Assembly: GCF_000020605.1 (NCBI RefSeq)
Contig: NC_012781.1
Span: 1,116,001-1,180,000, forward strand
Source: Agathobacter rectalis ATCC 33656
Lineage (GTDB): Bacteria; Bacillota; Clostridia; Lachnospirales; Lachnospiraceae
Direction of reading: 5' to 3'
DNA: 64,000 nt
This document shows positions 33,090 through 40,012 of this stretch, piece after piece (position 1 is the first letter of the stretch; each line of letters begins with the position of its first letter). The position numbers and the translations under genes were made by a program. Under the pieces are notes generated by a model. That model searched no databases. It saw nothing but the letters and a program-made list of their open reading frames with translations, and had not been told where the DNA came from.

Positions 33090-33332
33090 GGGACGAGAAG
33101 AACCCTAATATGTATTTATAAGCGATTACGAAGTGACTTAGATATTGTTAGAATTATGCCATGAAACACAGAAATGCCCTGCCATGGACGGCAGGGCAAG
33201 GCGTTATGCGCCACGGACGGCGCATAAAAGCCGGTTTCGTCAAGCATAGAAAATCTTAAAGCATAATTCTTACAATTATCTTAGCCACGTAGTTTTAAGC
33301 GCATAAATACATATTAGGGTTCTTCTCGTCCC
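33090..33332. repeat. Nested-palindrome element, copy B
   Basis: Outer arms 33090-33119 and 33303-33332 are perfectly complementary over 30 bases. Inner arms AGAATTATGC (33150-33159) and GCATAATTCT (33261-33270) pair. The core, read on the minus strand, has CTATGCTTGACGAAACCG, hairpin TTATGCGCC/GGCGCATAA (33204-33227, loop GTCCGT), hairpin GCCCTGCC/GGCAGGGC (33176-33197, loop GTCCAT) and TTTCATGGCATAATTCT. It has the plan of copy A, inverted, with completely different outer arms. It fills most of the 351-base gap between convergent ilvN and the flavin reductase gene. Confidence 0.88.
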
Positions 33333-33348
33333 GTAGTATTGCAATAAA

Positions 33349-33855
33349 TTAGCGAGCCGCAACCTCAATAATTTCACCAACATACATAGTGTGCATATCG
33401 TGATCGCCGTACCATTGACGCATAATGGCTTTGTCTGTAAATGAAGCCTCTTCAATAGGCACAGCAGCCATCTTGCGACAGAGGAATACGAGATTTGCCT
33501 CATCCGGATATGGTATGCCATGGCGTGTAGCAGGAGACAGACCGGCCTTTGACCATTTGTCTTCTCCGCGTCCTGAGTGAGCACCACAGTATTTTAAGGC
33601 ATCGCGGTATTTCTCGCTAAGGAAAGAAAGTGAGAAAAACTCACCATTGTCTATGAAATCCTTAGTATATCTTGATTCCCTGATAAAAATAAATACGACA
33701 TTTTTGCCCCAGAGGACACCGGTTCCACCCCATGAAACGGTCATGGTGTTTGATTTTTCCTTGTCGCCGGCTGTCACGAGAGCCCACTCCTTACTGAGCT
33801 TGGTGAATGGATTGATATCGAGCATGTCGATTGGATATGGTTGAAATGTATGCAT
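33349..33855 (-). CDS. Flavin reductase family protein
   Basis: Start at 33855 (MHTFQPYPIDMLDINPF) follows AGGAGG. 168 residues with the split-barrel flavin reductase fold: WALVTAGDKEKSNTMTVSWGGTGVLWGKNVVFIFI and FFSLSFLSEKYRDALKYCG. Such proteins bind FMN or FAD and transfer electrons from NAD(P)H to flavin or act as flavoredoxins. It is divergent from the antitoxin RNA promoter at 33882 and convergent to ilvN. Confidence 0.85.
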   Translation of the reverse strand: MHTFQPYPIDMLDINPFTKLSKEWALVTAGDKEKSNTMTVSWGGTGVLWGKNVVFIFIRESRYTKDFIDNGEFFSLSFLSEKYRDALKYCGAHSGRGEDKWSKAGLSPATRHGIPYPDEANLVFLCRKMAAVPIEEASFTDKAIMRQWYGDHDMHTMYVGEIIEVAAR

Positions 33856-33881
33856 AATTTTCCTCCTGAATATTAATAAAA

Positions 33882-33910
33882 TTGACAAATGCTGCTAAGT
33901 GACATATAAT
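33882..33910 (+). promoter_or_regulatory. Consensus promoter of the antitoxin RNA
   Basis: TTGACA (33882-33887), 17-base spacer, TATAAT (33905-33910). It points at the convergent toxin gene and no ORF follows, so it should make a short RNA ending at the 33985-34027 hairpin. Confidence 0.85.
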
Positions 33911-33916
33911 ACACTT

Positions 33917-34032
33917 AGTAAGGCAGTCGGTAGGTGAGTGCACTTCACCTGATCCGGCAAATTAAGTTAATAAGTTATCGTAAGAGATAGCCGTTCCCAG
34001 ACTTTACCAGAGGCAGGACGGCTATTTCTTAT
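33917..34032 (+). ncRNA. Candidate type I antitoxin RNA
   Basis: Expected start about seven bases after TATAAT and end at the hairpin 33985-34027. Its 5' part (CACTTAGTAAGGCAGTCGG, then a GGTGAGTGCACTTCACC hairpin and TGATCCGG) resembles the 5' part of the toxin mRNA on the other strand (about 34125-34186, CACTTACTAAGG ... CTGATCCGA), so the two RNAs carry matched repeats, and their 3' ends overlap through the shared terminator. Boundaries are predicted, not measured. Confidence 0.65.
33985..34027. terminator. Shared bidirectional terminator of the type I locus
   Basis: AGATAGCCGT (33985-33994) pairs with ACGGCTATTT (34018-34027). It follows the toxin stop codon on the minus strand and ends the antitoxin RNA on the plus strand. 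Confidence 0.7.
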
Positions 34033-34111
34033 GTTTTCTGTGAGTATCTATGTATGTCAGAATCGCTACCAGCATGATAACGAAAGTAAATAAGTCGTTC
34101 CAAGAAACCAT
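34022..34111 (-). CDS. Type I toxin, 29-residue holin-like membrane peptide
   Basis: ATG at 34111 with AAAGGATG eight bases upstream; 29 residues. It has a short polar start (MVSWNDLF), one hydrophobic helix (TFVIMLVAILTYI) and a basic tail (HRKHKK). This is the layout of the putative holin-like toxins (Hol_Tox/TxpA kind), which depolarise the membrane when over-expressed. A convergent promoter, matched 5' repeats and a shared terminator make a complete type I system of the Fst/par architecture. Too short for usual gene callers. Confidence 0.8.
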   Translation of the reverse strand: MVSWNDLFTFVIMLVAILTYIDTHRKHKK

Positions 34112-34239
34112 AATAATCATCCTTTCCGTAAGACTCGGATCAGATGAGAGCACGTCCCCCAACCACCTTAGTAAGTGTATTGTATGCAGTGCAAGTCAGA
34201 AAAATCTGAGATTTTCCTGACTGCCTGTTGCCTACGCTC

Positions 34240-34268
34240 ATTATATCATATGCGCTACACTTTGTGCA
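34240..34268 (-). promoter_or_regulatory. Promoter of the toxin mRNA
   Basis: On the minus strand, TATAAT (34240-34245) with a 17-base spacer and TGCACA (34263-34268, 4 of 6). The resulting leader is about 120 bases, long for one small peptide and as expected for RNA-regulated toxins. Confidence 0.6.
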
Positions 34269-35179
34269 TATTATTGTAAAAAGATATTAAGGTAATAATA
34301 TTCATGAAAAATCTGCACATTTTACAACAGGAGTCAATTGATGAGGGGCGGCTTCAGGTGAGAGTACGACAGAAAAACATGGGGACGCCGGTTGCGGATG
34401 CAAGGGTGTCAGTCAGCTATTCCGGGGATCCGCAGGGAAAGATAGAGGAGACTGATACCAACGAATCGGGAAGCATAGAGGCAGTTGAGATTGCCACTCC
34501 GCCACTTGAGTATTCTATGTCGCCCAGTGAGTCACAGCCGTATTCGGAGGTGACGGTAACTGTTTCAGCTAACGGATACAGAAATATCACGGTTTCGGGC
34601 GTTGAGGTGATGCCCGACAGACTTTCAATACAGGATATTGAGCTGGAAGTACTTGATGCACCGGGAAATGATGTGGACAATATTGTTATTCCGGCACATA
34701 CACTCTACGGTGATTATCCTGCCAAGATACCTGAGCCGGAGATTATGCCGGTTGCTGAGACCGGTGAGATTGTACTTAATCGTGTTGTGATTCCGGAATA
34801 TGTTATTGTGCATGATGGGGCACCATCGGATTCCACAGCGGCAAATTATTATGTCAGATATAAGGATTACATCAAAAATGTAGCTTCCAGTGAGATATAT
34901 GCGACCTGGCCTGATGCCACTATAAGGGCAAATGTGCTTGCGATTATGTCATTCACGTTAAACAGGATATACACGGAGTTCTATCGGGGAAAGGGCTATA
35001 ATTTTAATATTACTTCGTCCACGGCATATGACCACAAATTCATCTATGGCAGAAATATATATGACAATATCTCGCTGATAGTAAATGAAATGTTTGAAAA
35101 CTATCTGTCGAGACCTAATGTGAAGCAGCCGATTCTGACGCAGTACTGTGACGGACAGAAGGTCTCCTGTCCGAGCTGG

Positions 35180-35210
35180 ATGACCAGATTGCGTTTGCGT
35201 ATAAACTCTC
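35180..35210. other. Probable left attachment site (attL) of the prophage
   Basis: The switch from host to phage coding occurs just after the codons for C-P-S-W-M-T (about 35169-35187). The integrase gene lies immediately to the right, as is usual for large serine integrases. The exact crossover dinucleotide cannot be fixed without the right end. Confidence 0.55.
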
Positions 35211-35240
35211 TCCAACCCCAGTATTTACAAGGGGTTGGAG
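35210..35240. terminator. Hairpin at the integrase 3' end
   Basis: CTCCAACCCC (35210-35219) pairs perfectly with GGGGTTGGAG (35231-35240) around an 11-base loop; the integrase stop codon lies in the loop/arm. Confidence 0.65.
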
Positions 35241-36715
35241 GTATAAAAGTAAACATCAATAGTGGCCTCTTTTTTATTAAACACGATTTTTTCCACTACG
35301 GATTTCAATAAATCATTGCGTGTCTGCATAGAGAGATCTTCATTGAGCAGACTATCGTATACTGTTTTGATTTTGCTGCGGAGTGCAGCAGTGGTGTCTG
35401 ATTTTGCAGCAGGCTTTGGGAGTGCATTTATGCGACTTTCAATACTTTTTCTCTCTTCCAGAAGCAGTTCTTTATTCTTACGATACTCTTCGATAGTATC
35501 GATTCCATCCATATAAGCCATTTTAATACGTTTTTCTTTCTTTGTGAGTTCATCCAATTGATTCTGATAAATATCAATAGCTGCAGGATAGTTGCTTTGA
35601 GAATCTGTATTAATAACCTTGAACGATAGATTTTCAGAGCTAATAGCATCTTTCAATGCTGCTAGAACCATAGGAACTATTTTCTTTTCTGATATAGCAT
35701 GTGAAACATTACATTTTCCTTTTAAATATCCATAGCACTGCAGGTAAATGTACCGTTTGCCTTGTTTATTGGCACCTGCAAGAGAAATAGATAGCGACCG
35801 GCCACAGGCAGAACATTTGACAATACCGGACAACCAGTGAGAGCATACGCCACTTGGTTTCGCATATCGCGGGCGATAATTTGACTCAAGCCGGACTTTT
35901 GCCCTTTGAAACTGTTCAGGAGATATAATTGGTTCATGTGCTCCGTCGGCAATAATCCATTCGGTCTTGTCTTTTGGACGTGATGCAGAATCTCTTTTAT
36001 TCCAAACGGATTTACCGGTATATACTTCATTGGTCAATATGTATTTGATTCCGCGGTTTTCAAAAGACTTACCGGCCCGCGTTTTATATCCAAGAGCATT
36101 GAGCTGACGTGTGATCTCAATGATAGAATAACCCTGCTCAGTGTATAGATTGAAAATCATACGGACTATTTTAGCCTCTGATTCCACAATAACAGGAGTT
36201 GCTTTGTGTGCCGTAATAGAATATCCGAGTGGTGGACTTGCCTGAAAATTTCCACGCATGGCATTTTCTGTCATGCCTCTTGTAACTTCCCCGGAAAGAC
36301 GGATAGAGTAATATTCATCCATCCATTCTATGATCCTTTCAATAAGTGTACCAAAAGGACCGTCAACAAGAGGCTCAGATACACTAATAACCTCTACATT
36401 ATTTTTACGAAGCAATGATTTATATACAATTGATTCCTCCTGATTTCGTGCAAAACGAGAGAACTTCCACACGAGTATAGCATCAAAAGGATGTTCCTTG
36501 GATTTGGCAAGTCCTATCATACGTTGAAAGTTTGGCCGTTTATCTGCTTTACGTCCGCTTATGCCATCTTCCTCAAATATGTATTCGTTTGACAGTATGA
36601 TATTATTTTTGGCAGCATATTCCAAAAGAAGTCTGCGCTGAGCATCAGGAGATAGCTCTTCCTGTTTGTCTGTTGAGACTCTGATATACAGAGCACCAGT
36701 GCGTAGTTTTTCCAT
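35225..36715 (-). CDS. Large serine integrase of the prophage
   Basis: Start at 36715 (MEKLRTGALYIRVSTDKQEE) follows AAAGGATAGG. 496 residues. Residues 1-~150 are the serine recombinase catalytic domain with the nucleophile in YIRVSTDKQ and the GISGRKADKRPNFQRM, VWKFSRFARN motifs. The recombinase domain follows (GYSITAHK..., KSFENRGIKYILTNEVYTGKSVW), then a zinc-ribbon (CSACGRSLS ... CYGYLKGKC) and a C-terminal coiled coil (KKEKRIKMAYMDG). It integrates and, with a directionality factor, excises the phage. Divergent from the small RNA promoter at 36774. Confidence 0.93.
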   Translation of the reverse strand: MEKLRTGALYIRVSTDKQEELSPDAQRRLLLEYAAKNNIILSNEYIFEEDGISGRKADKRPNFQRMIGLAKSKEHPFDAILVWKFSRFARNQEESIVYKSLLRKNNVEVISVSEPLVDGPFGTLIERIIEWMDEYYSIRLSGEVTRGMTENAMRGNFQASPPLGYSITAHKATPVIVESEAKIVRMIFNLYTEQGYSIIEITRQLNALGYKTRAGKSFENRGIKYILTNEVYTGKSVWNKRDSASRPKDKTEWIIADGAHEPIISPEQFQRAKVRLESNYRPRYAKPSGVCSHWLSGIVKCSACGRSLSISLAGANKQGKRYIYLQCYGYLKGKCNVSHAISEKKIVPMVLAALKDAISSENLSFKVINTDSQSNYPAAIDIYQNQLDELTKKEKRIKMAYMDGIDTIEEYRKNKELLLEERKSIESRINALPKPAAKSDTTAALRSKIKTVYDSLLNEDLSMQTRNDLLKSVVEKIVFNKKEATIDVYFYTSNPL

Positions 36716-36773
36716 ATTACACCTATCCTTTCTAAAAATATATGCAAAAAGGTACAAAAATAACACCTATCCT

Positions 36774-36802
36774 TTGACAGATGGTGTTCCGAAAGGTATA
36801 AT
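36774..36802 (+). promoter_or_regulatory. Consensus promoter of small RNA copy 1
   Basis: TTGACA (36774-36779), exactly 17 bases, TATAAT (36797-36802): a full consensus. The transcript would end 75 bases later at a terminator next to the abi stop codon; no ORF is possible. Confidence 0.88.
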
Positions 36803-36806
36803 ATGG

Positions 36807-36877
36807 TTGTCTGGACCTATTATACTCTTCGGAGTACAGGTTACATCGCCTTGGTGTTGGTAGCGCCAGGGCAATTT
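36807..36877 (+). ncRNA. Small structured RNA, copy 1, convergent to abi
   Basis: The unit starts TTGTCTGGA and holds ACCT/AGGT enclosing a UUCG-capped hairpin (TACTC-TTCG-GAGTA, 36822-36835), then the terminator GCCTTGGTG / CGCCAGGGC (36848-36872, 9 bp with two G-U) and a T run. It abuts the abi stop at 36878. A copy with only a few differences is at 38092-38163, upstream of abi. Transcript limits are inferred from promoter and terminator. Confidence 0.75.
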
Positions 36878-37936
36878 TTAGTTACAGCATCTTTTACATG
36901 GTGTCAAACCAAGAGATTTTGCCTCTTCAATATCAATTTGAATAGCATCCTGCATACCACTACATGATGGAATAGTGTGATACTTTGAACCAGATGCTTT
37001 ATAATATACAAAATCCTTTTTAACAATATCAATATTTAATACTTTAGAAAGATATTCACTGTCATCAGGAAAAAGGGAGCAGTGACGATTGAGTTCATAT
37101 TGAAGAGCGTTATTAAGTCGGTCAAAAGGTGTTGTGTATGATAACAAACTTAATATAAAAAGCAATTCACTAAAACCAGAGGCCATTAAACCATAATCCG
37201 CATGAAAAATCTCGTCTTTTCGCAGGGTATTGCGACTGTGATAGTTATAAATACGACCGCCATGCGCGGACATATTTCTGTAATCAATACAAATGAAAAG
37301 AGTATCCATCATAAGTTTTTTCATGGAATCATCGTAAATAAAATCGTAGTGGTCATGGTATAAATGGGATATCATTTCATTTTGCTCAGGAGTTTTAAAG
37401 AATCCGACAAAATTAACAATTGTAGTAAAATATACCCCCTTAAAGAGTATCCAAGGTGGAACATCACCATACTTTGACATATAGTGGTGTATTGGATCTT
37501 TATCTGAATACAATGCCTTTTTTATCTTTTCTAAAGTTTCAGAAAGTGTAAATCTCTTTTTTCTACGTTTCTTATTAGCATAATTCCTATAATTAAGATA
37601 TTTTGCAGAGGCAGTACTGAATGATTTTGAAATTACATCGGCAGCAGCTTCTTTAATGAACTCTTCCAGATCCAGCATAGCAGCCATGACAGAGTTTCTC
37701 AGATTCTTATCTAAAATAAATAAAGATAAAATTTGCTCAAAAGTAACGCCATCCTTATAATATATAGAATCATTGTACCTGATTATGTATGGTTCTCTAT
37801 AGCTTTTGATCAAGTTAGAATAACCATATCTCGAAAGAGCACTAACAGCAAAAGCCTCATCTGATATTATAAGATTTTGAGATTTTAATTTTTCAAGCTG
37901 ACTATATACGTCAGTATAAGTTATTTGTTTATTCAT
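36878..37936 (-). CDS. Abi_2 (AbiD/AbiF-type) HEPN abortive-infection protein
   Basis: Protein of 352 residues; GAGG nine bases before ATG. It matches the Abi_2 family: a helical protein with AVSALSRYGYSNLIKSYREP near the start, LDKNLRNSVMAAMLDLEEFIK in the middle and a HEPN-type motif R220-NMSA-H225 (DYRNMSAHGGRIY). A C-terminal ~40-residue zinc-like tail (YHTIPSCSGMQ ... GLTPCKRCCN) resembles Ada-type metal-binding ends and is extra to the core family. HEPN Abi proteins are RNA-cutting or RNA-binding toxins in phage defence. Encoded in the prophage lysogeny region as a likely superinfection-exclusion gene, flanked by small-RNA units. Confidence 0.85.
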   Translation of the reverse strand: MNKQITYTDVYSQLEKLKSQNLIISDEAFAVSALSRYGYSNLIKSYREPYIIRYNDSIYYKDGVTFEQILSLFILDKNLRNSVMAAMLDLEEFIKEAAADVISKSFSTASAKYLNYRNYANKKRRKKRFTLSETLEKIKKALYSDKDPIHHYMSKYGDVPPWILFKGVYFTTIVNFVGFFKTPEQNEMISHLYHDHYDFIYDDSMKKLMMDTLFICIDYRNMSAHGGRIYNYHSRNTLRKDEIFHADYGLMASGFSELLFILSLLSYTTPFDRLNNALQYELNRHCSLFPDDSEYLSKVLNIDIVKKDFVYYKASGSKYHTIPSCSGMQDAIQIDIEEAKSLGLTPCKRCCN

Positions 37937-37956
37937 TGTATAATCCTCATAAACGC

Positions 37957-38018
37957 AAAAAAAGCCTTGGAATAAACCAAGACCAATTTTGCGACCGCAC
38001 AGCAGTCATTCGCTAATT
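37957..38018 (-). ncRNA. Abi leader RNA ending in an intrinsic terminator (candidate RNA antitoxin)
   Basis: From the abi promoter the transcript would start near 38018. It contains AGCGA ... TCGC pairing around TGACTGCTGTGCGG, then the terminator GTCTTGG / CCAAGGC (37964-37983, loop TTTATT) followed by seven T, all before the abi start codon at 37936. Most transcripts should stop there, giving a ~62-nt RNA and little abi mRNA. This is the order antitoxin RNA - terminator - toxin seen in type III systems. Confidence 0.65.
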
Positions 38019-38024
38019 AGCTAC

Positions 38025-38052
38025 ATTATAGCATATGAATTAGTCTTGTCAA
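38025..38052 (-). promoter_or_regulatory. Promoter of the abi leader
   Basis: Minus strand TTGACA (38047-38052), 16-base spacer, TATAAT (38025-38030), both boxes full consensus. Confidence 0.82.
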
Positions 38053-38091
38053 GTATTCATGTTAAAAATAAAACAAACTTTCAACTTAAAA

Positions 38092-38163
38092 TTGTCTGGA
38101 TATTATACTCTTCGGAATACAGGTTACATCGCCTTGGTGTTGGTAGCGCCAGGGCGATTTTTT
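38092..38163 (+). repeat. Small RNA unit, copy 2, upstream of abi
   Basis: TTGTCTGGA then ATTATACTC-TTCG-GAATAC, GCCTTGGTG / CGCCAGGGC and a longer T run. It matches copy 1 with two bases missing after TTGTCTGGA and single changes in the UUCG stem and before the T run. No good -35/-10 pair is seen upstream, so it may be silent or only a terminator; the two copies are direct repeats bracketing abi. Confidence 0.8.
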
Positions 38164-38183
38164 ATTATAAAGCTTTGTATAAC

Positions 38184-38213
38184 GTAAAAGACCTCACATT
38201 TCTGTGAGGTCTT
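38184..38213 (-). terminator. Terminator of the CI operon
   Basis: AAGACCTCAC / GTGAGGTCTT (38188-38213) 10-bp perfect stem with 6-base loop; on the minus strand it is followed by TTTT, so it ends transcripts from 39626 through 38323. Confidence 0.75.
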
Positions 38214-38322
38214 CAATAATAACTTAGATATTTTATAATGCCCTATAGGCAAGATATTTATTACTTAGTTATTATATGATATTATATGCCTCACGTCAAC
38301 GATTCATTCAATTCTAATGAAT

Positions 38323-38973
38323 TTAATTATAATCATGTATATTATGGCTGCCTATTTTTCCTCTTTGATATATAACATTATCGTTGTCTGTAATTTTAAA
38401 TAGATCAAAACCTGTTTTATACAGTCTGAAATTTTCTTTTATATGTTCATTTAAATAGTTTTTCACACATGCCTTTGTCATATTTCCGAGTAAATCAAAA
38501 TATATATCAACACATAAAAAATTTGATTTATCCCTATAAAAGAAATCAAATATCTTCTTTTCGTCATCAAAAATAATGAGTGAGGGAGGCAGTGATTTTG
38601 GCTGATCAAGGGTAAAACATATTTTATTAATTGGAATTATATATTTACAATCTAATTCTAGTTGCTTAATGATAGTGTTCAATTTTTCTAGTATACGCAA
38701 ATATTCGGTTTGTGTTTCAAACAAAATAGGATAATAAAGTATATCTTTGCGATAGCGATGTATGGTCTTATCTGGATTTAGAGTATTTGTGTATTCTGTT
38801 CTATGTAATATATTTATTGAATCTTTTACAATTGGAATTTCACTGTTTATATATGGATTAGGTTTAGGTGTATTACAAATATCAAATGAAACAAATGGGC
38901 GTTCTAAGTAGCCTGAATAATTATTCCAATTAACCTTATTTTTTGGTGAAAATAATTTAGATAAAAAAGACAT
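38323..38973 (-). CDS. Hypothetical prophage protein downstream of CI
   Basis: Protein of 216 residues with a strong AAGGAGG site, 11 bases after the repressor stop, so it is in the lysogenic operon. It begins MSFLSKLFSPKNKVNW and is rich in aromatic and basic residues with no signal peptide, membrane helix or recognised motif. Lysogeny-operon position suggests a gene expressed from the prophage, such as exclusion or host modification, but nothing in the sequence shows this. Confidence 0.7.
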   Translation of the reverse strand: MSFLSKLFSPKNKVNWNNYSGYLERPFVSFDICNTPKPNPYINSEIPIVKDSINILHRTEYTNTLNPDKTIHRYRKDILYYPILFETQTEYLRILEKLNTIIKQLELDCKYIIPINKICFTLDQPKSLPPSLIIFDDEKKIFDFFYRDKSNFLCVDIYFDLLGNMTKACVKNYLNEHIKENFRLYKTGFDLFKITDNDNVIYQRGKIGSHNIHDYN

Positions 38974-38984
38974 ATAAAACCTCC

Positions 38985-39626
38985 TTAAAATTTTCTTCTC
39001 ATTTCAACGACTTTACCAAGTATCTTTACAGGTGTAGTGTCTATTTCAGATTCAGTAAATCGCATAGGCTCATATACAGGATTCTGTGGTATGAGAGCAA
39101 TCCCTTCTGCATATTTCTGCAATCGTTTGCAAGTTGCATCAGATCCATTAACCAAAGCTATGACAAGATCACCTGATTCGGCATCATCTGTCCGCTCTAC
39201 GATAACTGTATCACCATCGTATAGTGTAGGTATCATGCTGTCACCTTTGATCAGCAGACCGAAGTAGTCACCTTTTGCAGCCATAGAGGGGGAAATCTCT
39301 ATTTGTCCAATCACTTCCTCTACAGCTTCTTTGCCATATCCGGCAGCCACACGACCGAGTACTGGGATAGTGTAGCCGGATTCTATTGGCACAGTATCTA
39401 TATTTAATTTCTTATCTTCTATTAAATCAGACTTATTTATATTAAAGTAATCAGCCAAAGCTTGTACTTTTCCCATTCGAGGAATGGCTATTCCTTTGCA
39501 CCATGTATTAAAGGTTTGAGGAGATACGCCAATTGATTTGGCAATTTCAAGCTGTGTCTTTTCACTTTTTGCGATATAAGAATTAAGGTTTTCTGAAAAA
39601 ATAGCTTTTTGCTTATCTTTAACCAT
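38985..39626 (-). CDS. CI-type repressor with LexA/S24 autoprotease domain
   Basis: Protein of 213 residues, AAGGAGG site. Residues 1-60 are an XRE helix-turn-helix (TQLEIAKSIGVSPQTFNTWCKG). The linker holds an Ala-Gly cleavage site (RVAAGYGKEA) and the S24 domain has the serine in LIKGDSMIPTLYDGD and lysine in ATCKRLQ. RecA-stimulated self-cleavage would trigger induction. It is divergent from the Cro-like gene with palindromic operators ATCAAATT-N-AATTTGAT between. Confidence 0.92.
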   Translation of the reverse strand: MVKDKQKAIFSENLNSYIAKSEKTQLEIAKSIGVSPQTFNTWCKGIAIPRMGKVQALADYFNINKSDLIEDKKLNIDTVPIESGYTIPVLGRVAAGYGKEAVEEVIGQIEISPSMAAKGDYFGLLIKGDSMIPTLYDGDTVIVERTDDAESGDLVIALVNGSDATCKRLQKYAEGIALIPQNPVYEPMRFTESEIDTTPVKILGKVVEMRRKF

Positions 39627-39649
39627 TTTTATTTCCTCCTTATATATTG

Positions 39650-39678
39650 ATAATACAATTAAATTTTATCACAGTCAA
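39650..39678 (-). promoter_or_regulatory. Repressor promoter with operator-like site
   Basis: Minus strand TTGACT (39673-39678), 17-base spacer, TATTAT (39650-39655). A degenerate operator (39653-39669, ATACAATT-A-AATTTTAT on the plus strand) lies between the boxes and overlaps the -10, suggesting autoregulation. Confidence 0.7.
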
Positions 39679-39708
39679 CAAAAAAACAAAATAAATTGGA
39701 TTTTGGTA

Positions 39709-39737
39709 TTGACATCAAATTTAATTTGATATACTAT
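39709..39737 (+). promoter_or_regulatory. Lytic promoter with perfect operator
   Basis: TTGACA (39709-39714), 17 bases, TACTAT (39732-39737). The 17-bp palindrome ATCAAATT-T-AATTTGAT (39714-39730) fills the spacer, so bound repressor would block RNA polymerase. Confidence 0.82.
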
Positions 39738-39769
39738 AAGGACAACAAAAGGAAAGGAGCAATAAGTAA

Positions 39770-39970
39770 GTGAGTAAGTTACAGATAAGTTTAGCCGCCG
39801 CTAGAGTAAATGCTGAAATGACGCAAACAGAGGCAGCAAAGGCAATGAGTGTATCAAAAAATACTTTGGTTAATTGGGAAAAGGGAACATCAAAACCCTC
39901 TATTACACAAGCGAAAGAATTGGCGGCGATATATAAAATACCATTAGATTATATTTTTTTTGCTGATTAA
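39770..39970 (+). CDS. Cro-like XRE regulator
   Basis: GTG start with AAAGGAGC nine bases upstream; 66 residues, one helix-turn-helix (MTQTEAAKAMSVSKNTLVNWEKG) and the PLDYIF end of XRE proteins. First gene of the lytic operon and divergent from CI, so it is the probable Cro that binds the same palindromes. A second perfect operator lies right after its stop. Confidence 0.88.
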   Translation: MSKLQISLAAARVNAEMTQTEAAKAMSVSKNTLVNWEKGTSKPSITQAKELAAIYKIPLDYIFFAD

Positions 39971-39987
39971 ATCAAATTAAATTTGAT
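39971..39987. promoter_or_regulatory. Second perfect operator
   Basis: ATCAAATT-A-AATTTGAT, identical in arms to the site in the lytic promoter, immediately after the cro stop and overlapping a TATAAC -10-like box that would serve the next gene. Confidence 0.75.
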
Positions 39988-40012
39988 ATAACGAAATAAA
40001 AAGGAAAAGATC

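Larger units (their letters stand above)
34304..35311 (+). pseudogene. SpoIID/LytB-like protein gene split by prophage insertion
   Basis: The first ~295 residues are coherent: an N-terminal carboxypeptidase-regulatory-like beta domain (VADARVSVSYSGD, VTVTVSANGYRNITVSG) then a SpoIID-like domain (IPEYVIVHDGAPSDSTAANY, SSEIYATWPDATIRANVLAI, TQYCDGQKVSCPSWMT). In homologues WMT is followed by QWGSK and about 50 further residues; here it changes to RLRLRINSLQPQ and reads into phage DNA, stopping at 35311 antisense to the integrase. The missing 3' end should lie beyond the right prophage end, outside the window. Confidence 0.75.

Noticed and set aside
33276-33587. Minus-strand ORF covering the right arm of palindrome copy B and the flavin reductase end
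   Set aside because: It is an out-of-frame shadow of the flavin reductase gene extended by the repeat arm.
36807-38163. Repeat units flanking abi as a CRISPR array for a Cas13-like protein
   Set aside because: Only two units 1.2 kb apart, each ending in a terminator; the protein has a single HEPN motif and is far too small for Cas13.
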